Shown piece by piece: positions 1-12,108 of a DNA stretch of 64,000 nucleotides. Numbering within the stretch: position 1 is the first letter of the stretch; every line of letters begins with the position of its first letter. The notes beneath the pieces were generated by a model that was not told where the DNA came from, did no database searches, and saw only the letters and a program-made list of their open reading frames with translations. Both the position numbers and the translations under genes were made by a program. Source of the DNA: Homalodisca vitripennis (lineage: Eukaryota > Arthropoda > Insecta > Hemiptera > Cicadellidae); assembly GCF_021130785.1 (NCBI RefSeq), contig NC_060214.1:110129001-110193000 (forward strand). The letters are read 5' to 3'.

Positions 1-323
1 AATCTTAACAGCCACCCAGCTCAACATTTTCTCGATTTAAAGTCTGCAACAGACGACTAAAATGCAACTTGGTGTTTTAATTCACTGGTTACAATAAGAA
101 AATACTGCGGTATTATAAAGGCTACAGGCACTCTGATAAGTGTAAAAACTGCGTTTAGTGCAAGTGTTCAATATTACAAGGAAGGGGTACGTGTGGTGTA
201 GACGTGTAGCGTAACAAGACTTCACTGAGACTATATGATACATTGCAAGTGAAATTGTCATGTTTGTTACTCTACCACATTATCAAAATGGCTTATTATT
301 GTATGCAGTTTGTTTATAGATTT

Positions 324-820
324 ACTAGCTTTTTCCCGCGGCTTCGCACGCTTTTCGTAAGTTTTGCCCGCGTATGAGCATTTCTGGTTGAAGTAAATTA
401 TATTTCCAACCCCGATGTAGATTTTACCTTGATGTCACGATCAAGAAAATATGTCAAAAATGTATTGTACATGCATAATGTATTTTATTACAAAGTGGTC
501 TACCACTCAACCTTTAAGTTCAACCAAAAATTTAGTTTAGACAATTATACATCATAACTTAGCGCCTTCAAATAGTGTTTCACTGTTTAATATACGTATC
601 TATCTCGTAATTGCAGGTTATAATGTGCAGGCGCTTTGAAAACTTTTCTTCATTTTATTCGTTTATATTCACGACATAAGCGAATAATTCAGATAATAAC
701 TATCCTATCTTCTAAGTTAGACTAAATTACGGATACATGTGAAATTTGATTGAAATTGGTTCAGTCGTTTTGGAGTTTATTGGCAACATACATCGTGACT
801 CAAGATTTTTATATATATAA
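324..820 (-). repeat. Interspersed ~0.5 kb element, copy 1
   Basis: On the minus strand this begins in a short TA run near 820 and ends in a CCGCGG...AGCTAGT-type terminus near 324. It shares blocks with the copies at 41107 and 42543: a GCGCCTGCACATTATAA-like block, a CAATTACGAGACAG-like block and a GATCAAGAAAAT block. It has no ORF. The shape (TA-rich 5' end, GC-rich conserved 3' end) suggests a SINE-like or LINE-tail-derived non-autonomous element; the class is not certain. Confidence 0.6.
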
Positions 821-830
821 GATTTGTTCT

Positions 831-3190
831 GCCACAAACGTAAAACATGTTCATAAAAACTTAGCCAACTCTATTGTGTGACATGCACCATCATTAAACT
901 TGACATTGTCTATACAGAAGTAGGAAGCTTCGTGGGACATTTAAAAGTTATAGGTAATTTCGTTTTCGAGATATAATGCAGACACTCACAAACAGATTAA
1001 AAAAACTGAAATGCCGTTTTTTCCAGCAACTCGAGTAATAGAGTTCACTAACGCTAAACCAGTTGAGATATATTAGTCAAGTTATATTGGTTTTCGAGTT
1101 GGTTAGTCTTATTTATGATTTGTTATTTTTTGATACTTATTGCATAGTCAAAACTAACACACCATGTTTTATTGCTCGATTATGCTGTCTGCCTTGAATT
1201 AATTAATTTGTATTATTCTTATAAAAAAATGGTTGCCCGTTGATGAATAAATATAAATAAGATAAATTTGTATGTTCTTGTAAAGGGTATTATTTATTTT
1301 TGGTACTGTATGTATATTAAAATTTCTAGGGTTATATGTATTTATAATTATAGGAATATATACACTCCGTATATAAAATAGCGCTGAGAACTTTAAAGAA
1401 AGAAATATACTGTAAACAAAACATTTTTTATATGTGAAATAAAAGACGAGAGTGCTTATTTTCAAAGTATTGGCTTGATATGTATCATGTTTTGGTATAC
1501 TTTTTTTATAATTAAATCTTATACAATTGAAAATTATTTCAAACTAAACCATACAAATTATTACACCATTTGAAAACAAAAACTGTCATTCGAATTTTGA
1601 AGAGAAGTTTTATACTAATTAGGATATAAACAAATGTTTAAAACTTTATAATTTAAAAAAAAATAATATAAAGCAAATACAAACTGAGGCTTTGCACGAA
1701 TTAATATAAACTTTAAAAAAAAGGTAAAGCTATTTGTGATTTAAGTAATAAGACTGGCAATAACTAATGTGGAATGACTTCGTAAGTGATCTTAATGTAA
1801 TACTTAGTATATCAAGAAAAAAAATATTTAAAACCGTGAAAGAATAAATATTTAGGCAAAAAAGTTTGACTTGCTATTAAAATTAAAAAATATTAATCCA
1901 AAAATATAGGTAGAAGAAATATTTTAACCATTTGGTGGTTCGAACAATAAAAACAACACGCAATAACCATAAAGTTTGATACTTAGATGATGAGTATTTT
2001 TCTGAACTTAACAATTATTTTACTGATATACCTGTTTAATTTTAACTGCAGATGGAGTTTAAGAAATCAATTGGATATTAACAACAATGGTTTCTCTTAT
2101 TTGTTAAGTTTTGTTTAACACTGTCGGAGATAACATCCAATCAAAGTACCAACTCTAATTAATTGAATTACTTACATAAGAGGCTCTTGGACAGTTTCCT
2201 GTCACAACCATATTAATGAAGATCTCCTATTTTATTATATATCTAATCAAAGTGTAGTAGTCTGTTATTCTACAAATAAAACATCTTGGAAATAGTCCTA
2301 TCTTTAAAAAAAGGTCCTACTACTTCAATTGAAGTCTGTAACATCTGCAATTACACTTTGTTAGATTTTCAACAAAAAGGATTTCAATGACAAGGCTCAC
2401 TTTACAAAAGCGAAATAAATGTCTCCTGTTATTAATTGTCAAAACACAGTGGAATTTGCTTGTGTGTTATGTATCTAAGAATGATTCATTTGCTAACAAA
2501 GAAAGCATTAAAAATAATAATTTACTTAAAAAATATAATTGTTTTACCAGAATAACTGACTCTTACGGAAATTTTATCGATTTGCATGGAATTACAATTT
2601 TCTTTAATAATTTAGTTTAGTTTATTGCTGACAATAAACTTTATGCTGTTAATCGTAGTTTTTTATGCATTCTAAGGTCCCAAAAAATTTTGATAAAGTA
2701 CCATTACGGTAACTTAGTAGAATATAAGGTTAAAATAATTATTTCAAGATGAAATTTAAAAAAAACTGCAAAAAATCGAAGTACTCCTATAATATGATAG
2801 GAAACTAAACCTTTCAATATATTTTAAGTGGTACGTTGAGTTTAATAAGTATTTTATGTAAATTCAGATTTAAATGTTGAATTCAGTAAAGATTTAAAGC
2901 AAAGGTTTCCTATCTACCCGCATTTCCTGTCTCAATCAGTCTTCCCGAGTAATAATTTCTATCCAACCTTAATTAATTTCAGTCTGAATTGAGAAATTGT
3001 ATTTATTATCAATAGTAATTGAGAAATTGTAGTTTAAAATTGTAATTTAATCCAGACCCACGTTATATCCAGAAACACAGAGTCTGTCATAAAAATAATT
3101 TATATTTTTCTCTGAATACCGACTTTCACAACTTCAATGAATTCAAATAAATTGTACATCAATAAGAAATCTTCAATTGATTAAACAGTT
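831..3190. other. AT-rich DNA, no gene recognised
   Basis: About 2.4 kb of AT-rich sequence. The two short ORFs inside (about 1199-1465 minus and 2387-2620 plus) have low-complexity composition and resemble no family I know. I see no RNA gene and no mobile-element coding remnant. Confidence 0.5.
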
Positions 3191-3426
3191 TCTATATTTC
3201 GGCTTAAGCCGTCTTCAGGAAATTACAAAAATATAAATAGGGCTATAAGAACAAAATAAACATAAAACATGAACACAGAAAATTTAAATTAAGAATTAAT
3301 TATGTAGAATGGTAAACATATGATTTAATTTTATAAATTCACTTTGTTGACTAAGTCACCTTAAATTTAATCCAATTGGAAATTTTGATTTAGTGACGAG
3401 CTGATGGGCTTATATAAATCAAAATT

Positions 3427-3432
<6 letters not shown>
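3191..3432 (-). mobile_element. Penelope-like or foldback fragment with hairpin
   Basis: On the minus strand CTGAAGA (3212-3218) is followed by the palindrome CGGCTTAAGCCG (3200-3211) and then AAA. This arrangement recurs in tails of Penelope-like elements. A further 17-bp inverted repeat (3376-3392 with 3415-3431) lies just before the TA microsatellite. There is no coding sequence, so family assignment is tentative. Confidence 0.35.

Positions 3433-3482
<50 letters not shown>
3431..3482. repeat. (AT)n microsatellite
   Basis: Uninterrupted AT dinucleotide run, abutting the outer edge of the large inverted repeat that follows. Confidence 0.95.
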
Positions 3483-3485
<3 letters not shown>

Positions 3486-3762
3486 AATTACTGTTAAAGA
3501 TTTAATATTTTAAATTCTAACGTATTAAACGTTTGGTATTTTGTTATCAGACAATTACTTGCATAGTTTGTATATTATTATTATTATATTATATATATAT
3601 ATATATATATCATTTCCAGAATCGTAATATACGTAAAGAAAATTCTAAACTCATCACTTAAATAATAATATACAAACTATGCAAGTAATTGTCTGATAAC
3701 AAAATACCAAACGTTTAATACGTTAGAATTTAAAATATTAAATCTTTAACAGTAATTTAAAT
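3481..3762. repeat. 102-bp perfect inverted repeat with 78-bp loop
   Basis: The arms at 3481-3582 and 3661-3762 are exact reverse complements by direct reading. The loop holds a second TA run (about 3588-3610). There is no ORF. It could form a long hairpin or cruciform; it may be a foldback/MITE-type element or a local inverted duplication. Confidence 0.9.
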
Positions 3763-6700
3763 TATTTAATATACCTGTAAACTAACAACATGTTATGTTT
3801 TTAAACTTGCATGAATTGTAAAGCCTTAAACAATGTCTGCACTAGACTCATACCGTACTTAAATTTTAAATAATTTAATAGTACTTTATTTACCACAAAT
3901 TTGGGAGTACGCCAGACCACTTATAATGTATGAGGCTGTATGCAAAAATATAATAGTTCATTTCTTTGTAAAAATCTTCGGGTGCATATAGATAAACGTA
4001 AATCATACAGAAAAAACTTTTACATCCCTCTAGCAGTGCATAGAAAATTGTGTTTACAAAGAGAGGCTTCATTGACACTCAGAAAATTTCCATAGTTGGA
4101 CTTATCCCATCGCAGTGTCTATTCTTGTCTCCTATTAAAGTGCACATATAAAATTACTCTCAAGATACCTTTCTAAATGGTACATTCACAGTTTTTTTGT
4201 ATTGAGTTAGGTTTCATAGCAGTGTTTGAATAATACATTTTCGTTTCTTTATGGAGGGTACTTTTTCACCGATATTTAACGCTTTCCACTCCATTAGTTA
4301 TTATGTTTACTGTATGAATAAGAATGTGTCATATTTTAAAATCTCATATGATTGTACTTAGCTTGTTTATCATTTATTTATCGTGTTAGTTTTTCATAGC
4401 GATCAATATTTTCCGTAAGATGAATAAATATTATCGAAAGCCCACTACCGCTCTGTGTCTACCAGTTCGATAGTTTCCCCTGCCTCTGGTGTCGTAAGAA
4501 TGAATGTCTTGGCCAGTTGTGCACATTTAGACATACAGGACAGAGTTGTTTTGATAATTTAAAGACTTGGCAGAGTCAACAGCGGAAGTTTTTTAAATGT
4601 GTATCTACAAGACTCTCTGAAATCCTAATAAGCGACGATTAGAATCGCTTGTTTTTTCAATTGGAACACTCACTGACAACTTTTAGTCTCCAAGGGAACC
4701 CCCACAGAACCACTTCGTAAGTATGGGAGGGGGTGTAAAATCAAGCCATAATAAGCCGTCATCTAAACCTGATATGGGGAATACTCGAATAAAGAACTCA
4801 AAATATAATTAATATCACGGCAGTATCACATTATGAGTCTGCCGGCTGCAGATCAAAATTCATTAAATTGAATTTTGATGTGTTTGTTTTGAATAAACAG
4901 AGAGATAAACAAAAATTATTCAGTAATTCTCACCAAGCCTCAAATTGCAAGAATAATGTTAATATTGAAAATATTATAAAATAAAGTATGGGGGGTATAT
5001 AAAGTATTTAAAGATAACTAACTTTTACAGTTATCTTCGCTCATTCGTAAGTGTGAAGTGTGTTGTACCAATCACTTTCAATATCGGATTAAAAGATTCG
5101 AATGCTTATCCGGTGGTAGAAAGGTGCACTACGGCTCATAAATAATTGAAACTGTTAATCATATCCCGTCTCTAAAATATTAGTATGTATGTGTTTGCGA
5201 AACAATACCCTTTTATGTCCAGAAAATCTAGTGAACATAACAAATGCTATATGCTTTGTTTGAAGATAAAATGAAAATTTGTTCTGTTTTAATGCCTATT
5301 TATATATTCACTTGAGAAAAGAAGCTATGAAATCTCTCATTATATTTAGCCTTACAATAACTTTACTGCTTGAACGAAACACTCTTTTGAAAAGAAAACA
5401 CGAGTTAATTACAAAGTGTTAAATTAATTAGCAGTCATATCAATTATTATTAAAGGGTTCAACATACTTTTACAGGACGTTAGTAATCAGTATTATGTTC
5501 AATTCAAGTTTACAGGGTGCTCTTTAATTATCTAGCAGATTTTGTCTTCACTGGAATACTTTTTTTACTTATATTCAGCTTCTAACTTAGTATTAATTAA
5601 CAAAGAGACTCGTATTACTGTTTGTATGTTGTAATTTACGTACCAACTTAACTTAAAAGCTAATGTATATTTATGTCAAACCAGGTTTTTAATAACGGTT
5701 TATTATTAAACTATACTTTTTCCATTGTTGAATAAATTAAAATATCCTATAAATACACCAAGAAATTAATAGTTTGTGTAACAAATCTTATTAGTTTTAT
5801 TAATTAACTATAAAAAACTGGACTTACTTTTATTGGTTTCTTCTCACACTGGCCATAGTAAATTCCATTACTATTTTACGTGAAAATTCTCTTTCAATGG
5901 ACTTTCGAAATATTACATAAGAAAGAGTAGATTTTTAAAACACGTACAAAAATAAGCTAAAAAGTATGGCTTGGGAGTCATGACTTATTAGTAGGCTACA
6001 TACGGTTTTGATCAAAAACAGCTTAATGAAATGTAGCATATGTAAAAGTAATGTTTACGTTAGGATTATATCTAGATTCATTACATATTTCGATTTTTTT
6101 ATAATTATGAACAATTTGTTCTAATAAACCCTAGTTTTTATTACTATTTCTGTATATGATAACATACCCACTTTTTGGCATTGAACAGCATATCACTAAC
6201 ATTAAATTTTTAAACTTACGATAGTACAATCATCAATATTTTTTTCTAAATTAGTTTATTAAAAAAGAAAAACAAATACTGGAGAGGTAGTATTAAAACG
6301 TAATTTATCCATAATAGTTTGCGCTAAGATATTATAAAATAAATGTAGGAGTCACTAAAGAGTTAAAAAAATAGTTCCTACTTTTTCTCGTTTTCTGTCT
6401 TTCAGCCTTCTGGGTAATTTATATCAAACCTTATTCCAAATCCAGAGTGAACTAGCAAATAGAAGTGTTTCATAATTGCTTTATAATTATCTAATAGTTA
6501 CTTTAGAAGATGGTGTTGTTAGCCATAATTTTAGCTTTTTTAAACAAATATGAGGATATGTGAAAACATTTTGATTTGTTTAAATTCCATTTTTGGTGCG
6601 GGTCATCACGATTTCAACATTAGTCTACACACAAATGAATTAGCAATTATAGAACGTATGTTATGTCCACAAGAGTAATTTATTACTGCGAAATATATAG

Positions 6701-7326
6701 GTTAAATTTCATTTCCTTAGGGCAACGGTAAAGGCAACGAAAAAGTATTCGAATAAACAAATTGACAAGGAAACGTTGACACGATCATGGCATTTGTTTA
6801 ATACATGGTATAGAAACACATGCAATTATCCTACAAACTGTGGTCGATTGGTCGTGAAGACCGTAGTTACGTATTGTCATGACTGCAATGTATCAGTTTA
6901 ATTGTGTATAGAAAATACAGAGTTCCATGATAGTCCATATACCTCAATAGCATTGTCTGAGGGTTAGAAAAACCCTCATTATTGCAGAATGATGTTTTGA
7001 GAATGAAAAGAGCTGCAGGCTTGAAATTTTCATGCAACTTCACCAAAGTCTGTTAGGCGAAATTTGGTATACTCCAAACCAAATTTGTATTAATATACGT
7101 AATGTGGGGAAGAAAAACATTTTGAACTGTTGATGTGATAAAATATAACACCCACCTTGCTTTCAGTAGTGATTTGATCAAAATACCTTTTTTTATATAA
7201 GTATACATTATATCTATCTAGTAGATCTCACTCAAAAAATACTAAACATTATGGAAAACATGTTTTTGTGTTAGAATCTGATAATTTCTGTTTGAAAAAT
7301 ATATAAAAATTTGAATTACCCAAAAT
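3763..7326. other. AT-rich DNA, no gene recognised
   Basis: About 3.5 kb without a convincing coding region, RNA gene or named repeat. The minus ORF at about 3890-4078 lacks recognisable motifs and is likely chance. Confidence 0.5.
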
Positions 7327-7565
7327 GTGACGGGAACAGGATTTTTTCGGACATTTGCCATCGTTTAGTGAAACAAGAAATCAGTAACACTACATTTTGA
7401 GATCTGCAATCTGATCTCTTCTTCAGGTAAAGAACTAACCTAATACATAATTACAAACTAGGTTTAAATAACCATTTCGAGATTGCAGATCTCGAAACGT
7501 AGTGTTACTGATTTCTTGTTTCACTGAACGATGGCAAATGTCCGGAAAAATCCTGTTCCCTTCAC
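7327..7565. mobile_element. Inverted-repeat (foldback/Penelope-tail) element
   Basis: The arms at 7327-7412 and 7480-7565 are inverted copies with only a few mismatches, separated by about 67 bp. The shared core (GGACATTTGCCATCGTT ... GAAACAAGAAATCAGTAAC) is the same sequence that forms the hairpin at 18451-18583. On the minus strand the inner part reads CTGAAGA (7420-7426), then a GAGATC/GATCTC stem (7413-7418 with 7399-7404), then AAAA, which resembles a decayed hammerhead-type core. Confidence 0.7.
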
Positions 7566-8314
7566 AATCCTTCCATCGCCAAAAATAACCTTCAAACAAA
7601 GTACCCAAAATTTATAGCAAAATAACAACAATTACTCATAATACAATAAGGTAAAGTTGTACTTATATGCAAACGGGATAATTTTCATGTGCAGCGTAAG
7701 AAAATTTCTGAACGCAATAACTCAGTTTATTTCCAAGAAGAGTTATTTCGTCATTGGTGGAGTTTTCTCTAACAGCTTCAATTATTCGCATGTTTTCAAA
7801 ATAATAAGAGCTGGAACAGGATTTATAACAAAACTGATCTGTTTGATCATGCTGCGAACACAACCAGGATATGATTTTCAGGTGTATGACGCAGAGAGCA
7901 TTCTGCTGTAATGGAGAGAGATGTGGTTCCACAGTCATACACGACTCTTTACTTTACACCTCCAGTCTGTTTTATCAATATATTACGACAAATGTTTTCG
8001 GTATTGTTTATCCAGTTGTTTTAGAGTTACTTTTATATAAAAATTGTACGTTGTATATTACATTCTTTCAGGTTGAGACAAGAAGGATTTAGATAAATTT
8101 ATTAGTATTCGATATGCTTAGCTCTTTAATTTCAGGTGTGCCATGAGAAAGTGTTCCCTTACAACAAATCATATCATAAATATTGCATAAAGATTATTTA
8201 AATTTAAATATGTTTTATCATGAAAATATTTTAGGAGGTGCAAAGAAGTATGTAGATTTAGTGGTCAGGAGACAGAATAAATCCTTCCATCACTTTTCAC
8301 AAATTAGAGGTACA
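7566..8314. other. No gene recognised
   Basis: AT-rich. The flank at 7566-7605 continues the same repeat family (its reverse complement matches the left flank at 18418-18450). Two opposite-strand ORFs of 84-91 codons at about 7657-7938 overlap almost fully and show no family features. Confidence 0.5.
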
Positions 8315-8419
8315 GTACTGCTGAAGCAGTACTGTAGCTGTACTGCAGCAGTGTTGTAGCTCTATACTCTGTAGCACATGTATATGCATCAATATGTTCA
8401 TGTTGATGCATATACATGT
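8314..8419. repeat. Two adjacent small hairpins
   Basis: ACAGTACTGCT/AGCAGTACTGT (starting about 8314) forms an 11-bp stem with a 2-nt gap. ACATGTATATGCATCAA (8376-8392) pairs exactly with 8403-8419 around a 10-nt loop. Function unknown. Confidence 0.7.
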
Positions 8420-8870
8420 AGCATTTACAAGATCTCTATTTAAGATATGTACATTATAATAACTACTTAAAAGTGTTAATGTGGAGTTATAGTTGCAAAT
8501 CTGCACGAACATAATGTATCCATTCAAATGTTGAGATTACAAACTATTCTGATTTTTGTTAATCTTTATATGTGTTTCATATTTCACAGATGTATTCATT
8601 GAACAGTAAACATAATTTATTTTGGCATTGGTTCAGTAGCAATGCAAATATAAGGTAAACCACTCAACGAGCAGTGTTTATAGAATAAATATAATTGTAA
8701 ATTTTGCAACTAGTAAAGTATCAAAAACATTATTCATACAGTTTTAAACTTAAATGAATAAATTACCTTGATATTTTTTATAATTATGAACTAAATTTTC
8801 TCCGAAACAGCAAATAAAATTTTATAGCTGTCATTTTCCCTTTTTAGGACGATTTATGTATAAATATTCA
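8420..8870. other. No gene recognised
   Basis: AT-rich spacer without supported features. Confidence 0.5.
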
Positions 8871-8940
8871 TTAAATTGTATAAATGGCAATAGCCTTATT
8901 TAATTTCAATAAACATTGAATCGCAAAAAAGTATTTGCTC
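8871..8940 (-). repeat. Fragment of the tRNA-satellite linker
   Basis: The reverse complement matches the first ~70 bp of the linker in the 37.9-40 kb satellite: ACTTTTT, GATTCAATGTTTATTGAAA, TTAAATAAGGCTATTGCC, ATTTATACAATTTAA. The fragment stops exactly at the GAGCA that ends the tRNA-like part of the monomer, and no tRNA body follows. Confidence 0.85.
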
Positions 8941-9309
8941 AAATTCATATACTATATCATACAATTCATTAAACTGATAGAAAACTGAGTTACTGTTGGC
9001 ACAGAAGTGTATTTTTTGTTTATTACAAAATATCCCATAGTTATTAAGGCAGATATTAAAATAGTAATACAGATAAAATATAAAAAAAAACTATTCAAAA
9101 ACGTTGGTAGTAAATAAATAAACCTACAGTGCCTGTCACTGATCAAATTATTAATAATTTTAATAGATTTCATTAAAACTGTGTAAATAGTACAAAACCA
9201 TTATTATTCAAATAAACATTGCATATTTCAGTATTATTACAAAACATTATGTTCAAGACGTATGTATAATAATAAATATGTACGTAATATATGTAATAAT
9301 AAATAAAGA

Positions 9310-10383
9310 CGCAAGTCTATTGTGCTGTGGGTGAAACACTTCAGAGAAACTGGTTCTGTTGTGAAAAAACGAGGTGGAAGACCTCGTAGTGCTCGTACAC
9401 CAGAAAACATTAATGTGGTTAGGCAATCAGTTTTGCTGTCTCTTCAACGATCAGCTCGCAAACATGCAGCCGCCCTTCGAATGTCCGACCGTAGTGTTCG
9501 TCGAATTCTACACATGGATCTTCATTTCCATCCTTACAAGATGGTTGTTGTCCAAGAGCTGTCTCAACGTAATTGGCAGAGTCGTATGGAAGCGTGTCAA
9601 ATAATCTTGGAAAGTCTCCCACCAGACGCTGTTGTTTTTTTCAGTGACGAAGCGCATTTCCATCTGTCTGGAAGTGTGAATAAACAGAATTTTTGCTATT
9701 GGAGTGAAAACAACCCGAAGGAAATCCATGAGAGGCCTCTTCATAGTGAACGTGTGACTGTTTTGTGCGCGTTATCACAATGTGGAATCATTGGCCCTCA
9801 TTTTTTTTAAGAGGATGGATATGTTGTTACTGTGAACTCAAACAGGTATGCCAACATGCTAGCAGAAGTTTTTTAACCTGCCCTACAACAGAGGGCTTTC
9901 GAGAATGTGTGGTTCCAGCAGGACGGTGCCACAGCACATACTGCCCGAATAGCAATGAACATTTTGAGGCAAATGTTTCCTGGCCAGTTGATTTCTCGGG
10001 GAGGGGACATTGTGTGGCCAGCGCGATCACCCGATTTAACCCGTGTGACTTTTTTCTGTGAGGTAACTTAAAGGCTGAGGTGTTCAAACATCGCCCCAGA
10101 AACCTGCAAGATCTGAAGGAAGTTCTACCACCTATACGGGAGGAAGTTCTGCGCATACCTCAAGCCAGGCTCGAGAGAGTCCACGACAGTTTCAGAATTC
10201 GCTTGCAACAATGTATTGATAACCACGGCCACCACTTATCTGATATTCTTTTTAAAAGAAAGTAGAAAAAACTTCCCATGTCATAGAATAAGTTAAAATG
10301 AATAAATTTGTTTTTTGGAAAAAACTGTGGTTTTATTAGCATTTAAAAATAGGGAGGTTATTTTGCCGCACCCTGTATTTTGT
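9310..10383 (+). mobile_element. Tc1/mariner-superfamily element, 5'-truncated
   Basis: A transposase remnant is followed by a 3' terminus reading GGGAGGTTATTTTGCCGCACCCTGTA-like sequence at about 10350-10376, typical of mariner-type inverted repeats. No matching 5' inverted repeat is visible upstream of 9310, and the transposase lacks its N-terminal DNA-binding part, so the left end is missing. Non-autonomous and dead. Confidence 0.8.
9322..10265 (+). pseudogene. Mariner-like transposase pseudogene
   Basis: The first open segment (9322-9810) carries the second helix-turn-helix region (SDRSVRRIL) and the first catalytic aspartate in FFSDEAHFHLSG (Asp109 of this segment). A second stretch, in another frame at about 9906-10042, has FQQDGATAHTA and SPDLT, the second and third catalytic Asp regions. 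The C-terminal part (10080-10265) has RPRNLQDLKE and RLQQCID..GHHLSDILF. The family normally cuts and pastes DNA at TA sites. Here there is a frameshift at the T-run near 9810, a further break near 10042, a TGA replacing the usual TGG near 10060, and no N-terminus. It cannot encode an active enzyme. Confidence 0.9.
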
Positions 10384-10554
10384 CCATATATATTAATTCC
10401 ATCATAGATTATAAGAAGATTTCAACCGTGAATTCCATTAGATTAGTGCTGATACGTTATACAAAATTTATGATTACAATTCATGACCTTAAATGTTTAG
10501 TAATTATGAATAATGTATGAATAACGTAACTGACCCAATATATATTTATATATG

Positions 10555-10590
10555 CATCCTCAGACATTAGGCTGATCATCAGAAATTCTC
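10555..10590 (-). other. Hairpin with CTGATGA core (Penelope-tail-like)
   Basis: The minus strand reads CTGATGA (10576-10582), then a TCAG/CTGA stem (10572-10575 with 10560-10563), then GGATGC. This parallels the motifs at 3.2 and 7.4 kb. The expected GAAAC is not conserved, so at best it is a decayed relic. Confidence 0.3.
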
Positions 10591-12061
10591 TTTAAGCCTT
10601 TTAAAATTGACATAATAATAATAGTACATAAATATAATAAGTTACTTATTTAAAGACAGTTTAAATTCATTCATAAGATAGTGTTTTAATATTGTTCATA
10701 TTGTTTAATAACTACCATTAATCCATTTTCAAATAAACCAATATCAAACTGTCTTAGAAGAGTTATAAATGTTATCAAAAACTTAAAATTTCCTTTAACG
10801 TACATTTTAAATTTATATTCATCTTAAGTTCACACTGATTTCTTAAAAATGTGAACCAAGGCAATTCCATGGCGAAGGCTTAGTGTCTTCTAGTGTTGCC
10901 AATTAACAGTAATTGCAGCGTTGGTAATAGGTACTTGTGCAGTTTCTAAGAGTCAAAACAAATACACACTACGTTTATGGAATTTAAAATAATACATGAG
11001 AAACTGCTGAGGACATACAGTGGAGAAAACATAATGATGTGTAAGGAAACTGCTTACATGGTGTTTTCGGGAGCCGGCAGATGTTTCGCTACGTAGGCGT
11101 ATTGTGCTACGCTATGATTGGAACGTATCCCAAAGAGTGAAACTTTGAGAGTAAACAAAAACTGTCATTGACATGTGCTGAGTTTCAAAAAGTGCATTGG
11201 ATAGTTTGTTTAAACTACTCGTATATATATAGAAAATCTTGAAATAACATAATTAAGAAATGTCTAATTAAGAAGCATGGTTTGTTGAATATACTATTAA
11301 CTAATATCTTAAATGACTTTTCTACATAAAAATCCTATAATTACTTCAAATACTGAAATAACCCATACAAAATGAGTTATTTTAACTATTTTAAGTTTTT
11401 TTTACAAAAATCACAATATGATATTTTACTGTCACCTGCCAAAACATTTACTATCATTAAATTACTGGATTTTCTGTGTCTTTTTTTCATTTATTTGTTA
11501 AGTAGAATTTTTATAACCGAATAAAAAAATACAGTAAAATGGCCGTTGTAAATTGGAAACAAAATATGTTTTTAACAGCTCACTTTTAATGTAGGTATGT
11601 TATTATAAAAGGCAATCATAATGTTTAGGATATTAATGAATATTATTCTTGACACTAATAAATTGTTGAGGCTTATTTCAAATGCCTATGTAACAAAATA
11701 ATAAATTCGGGACACCATTAAATGAGTTGTTTTTGGTACATTATATATCCCACAGTAGTCAAATAAATGAATGTACGAAAACCCTTTGAATGTATCCACG
11801 ACTTCTGTGACTGAAAAAATTTGAAAAATTGTACCAGATACCTCAGCTGTTTGAAGGTTAGGAACTGTTTGGTAATCGCTTGCGGTGGCTGATGATATAG
11901 TCATTATTTAGACACTATTACTTATGACACGTAGGTCATTAGCTTTGACTTAAACGTTGATCATAGGTTAATTGACCATATTACCACCTATTTCGTAATT
12001 TTGTCTCTAACCTATAAAATAATATTGCTTTCTAAAAAATATACATACAGTACATTGTATT

Positions 12062-12063
<2 letters not shown>
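10591..12063. other. No gene recognised
   Basis: AT-rich DNA. The minus ORF at about 11686-11904 has no recognisable motif. Confidence 0.5.

Positions 12064-12105
<42 letters not shown>
12064..12105. repeat. (TA)n microsatellite
   Basis: Uninterrupted TA run; it creates the poly-Ile/Tyr stretch of a spurious minus-strand ORF. Confidence 0.95.

Positions 12106-12108
<3 letters not shown>

Noticed and set aside
7657..7938. Two overlapping opposite-strand ORFs of 84-91 codons
   Set aside because: Mutually overlapping, no family similarity; likely chance.
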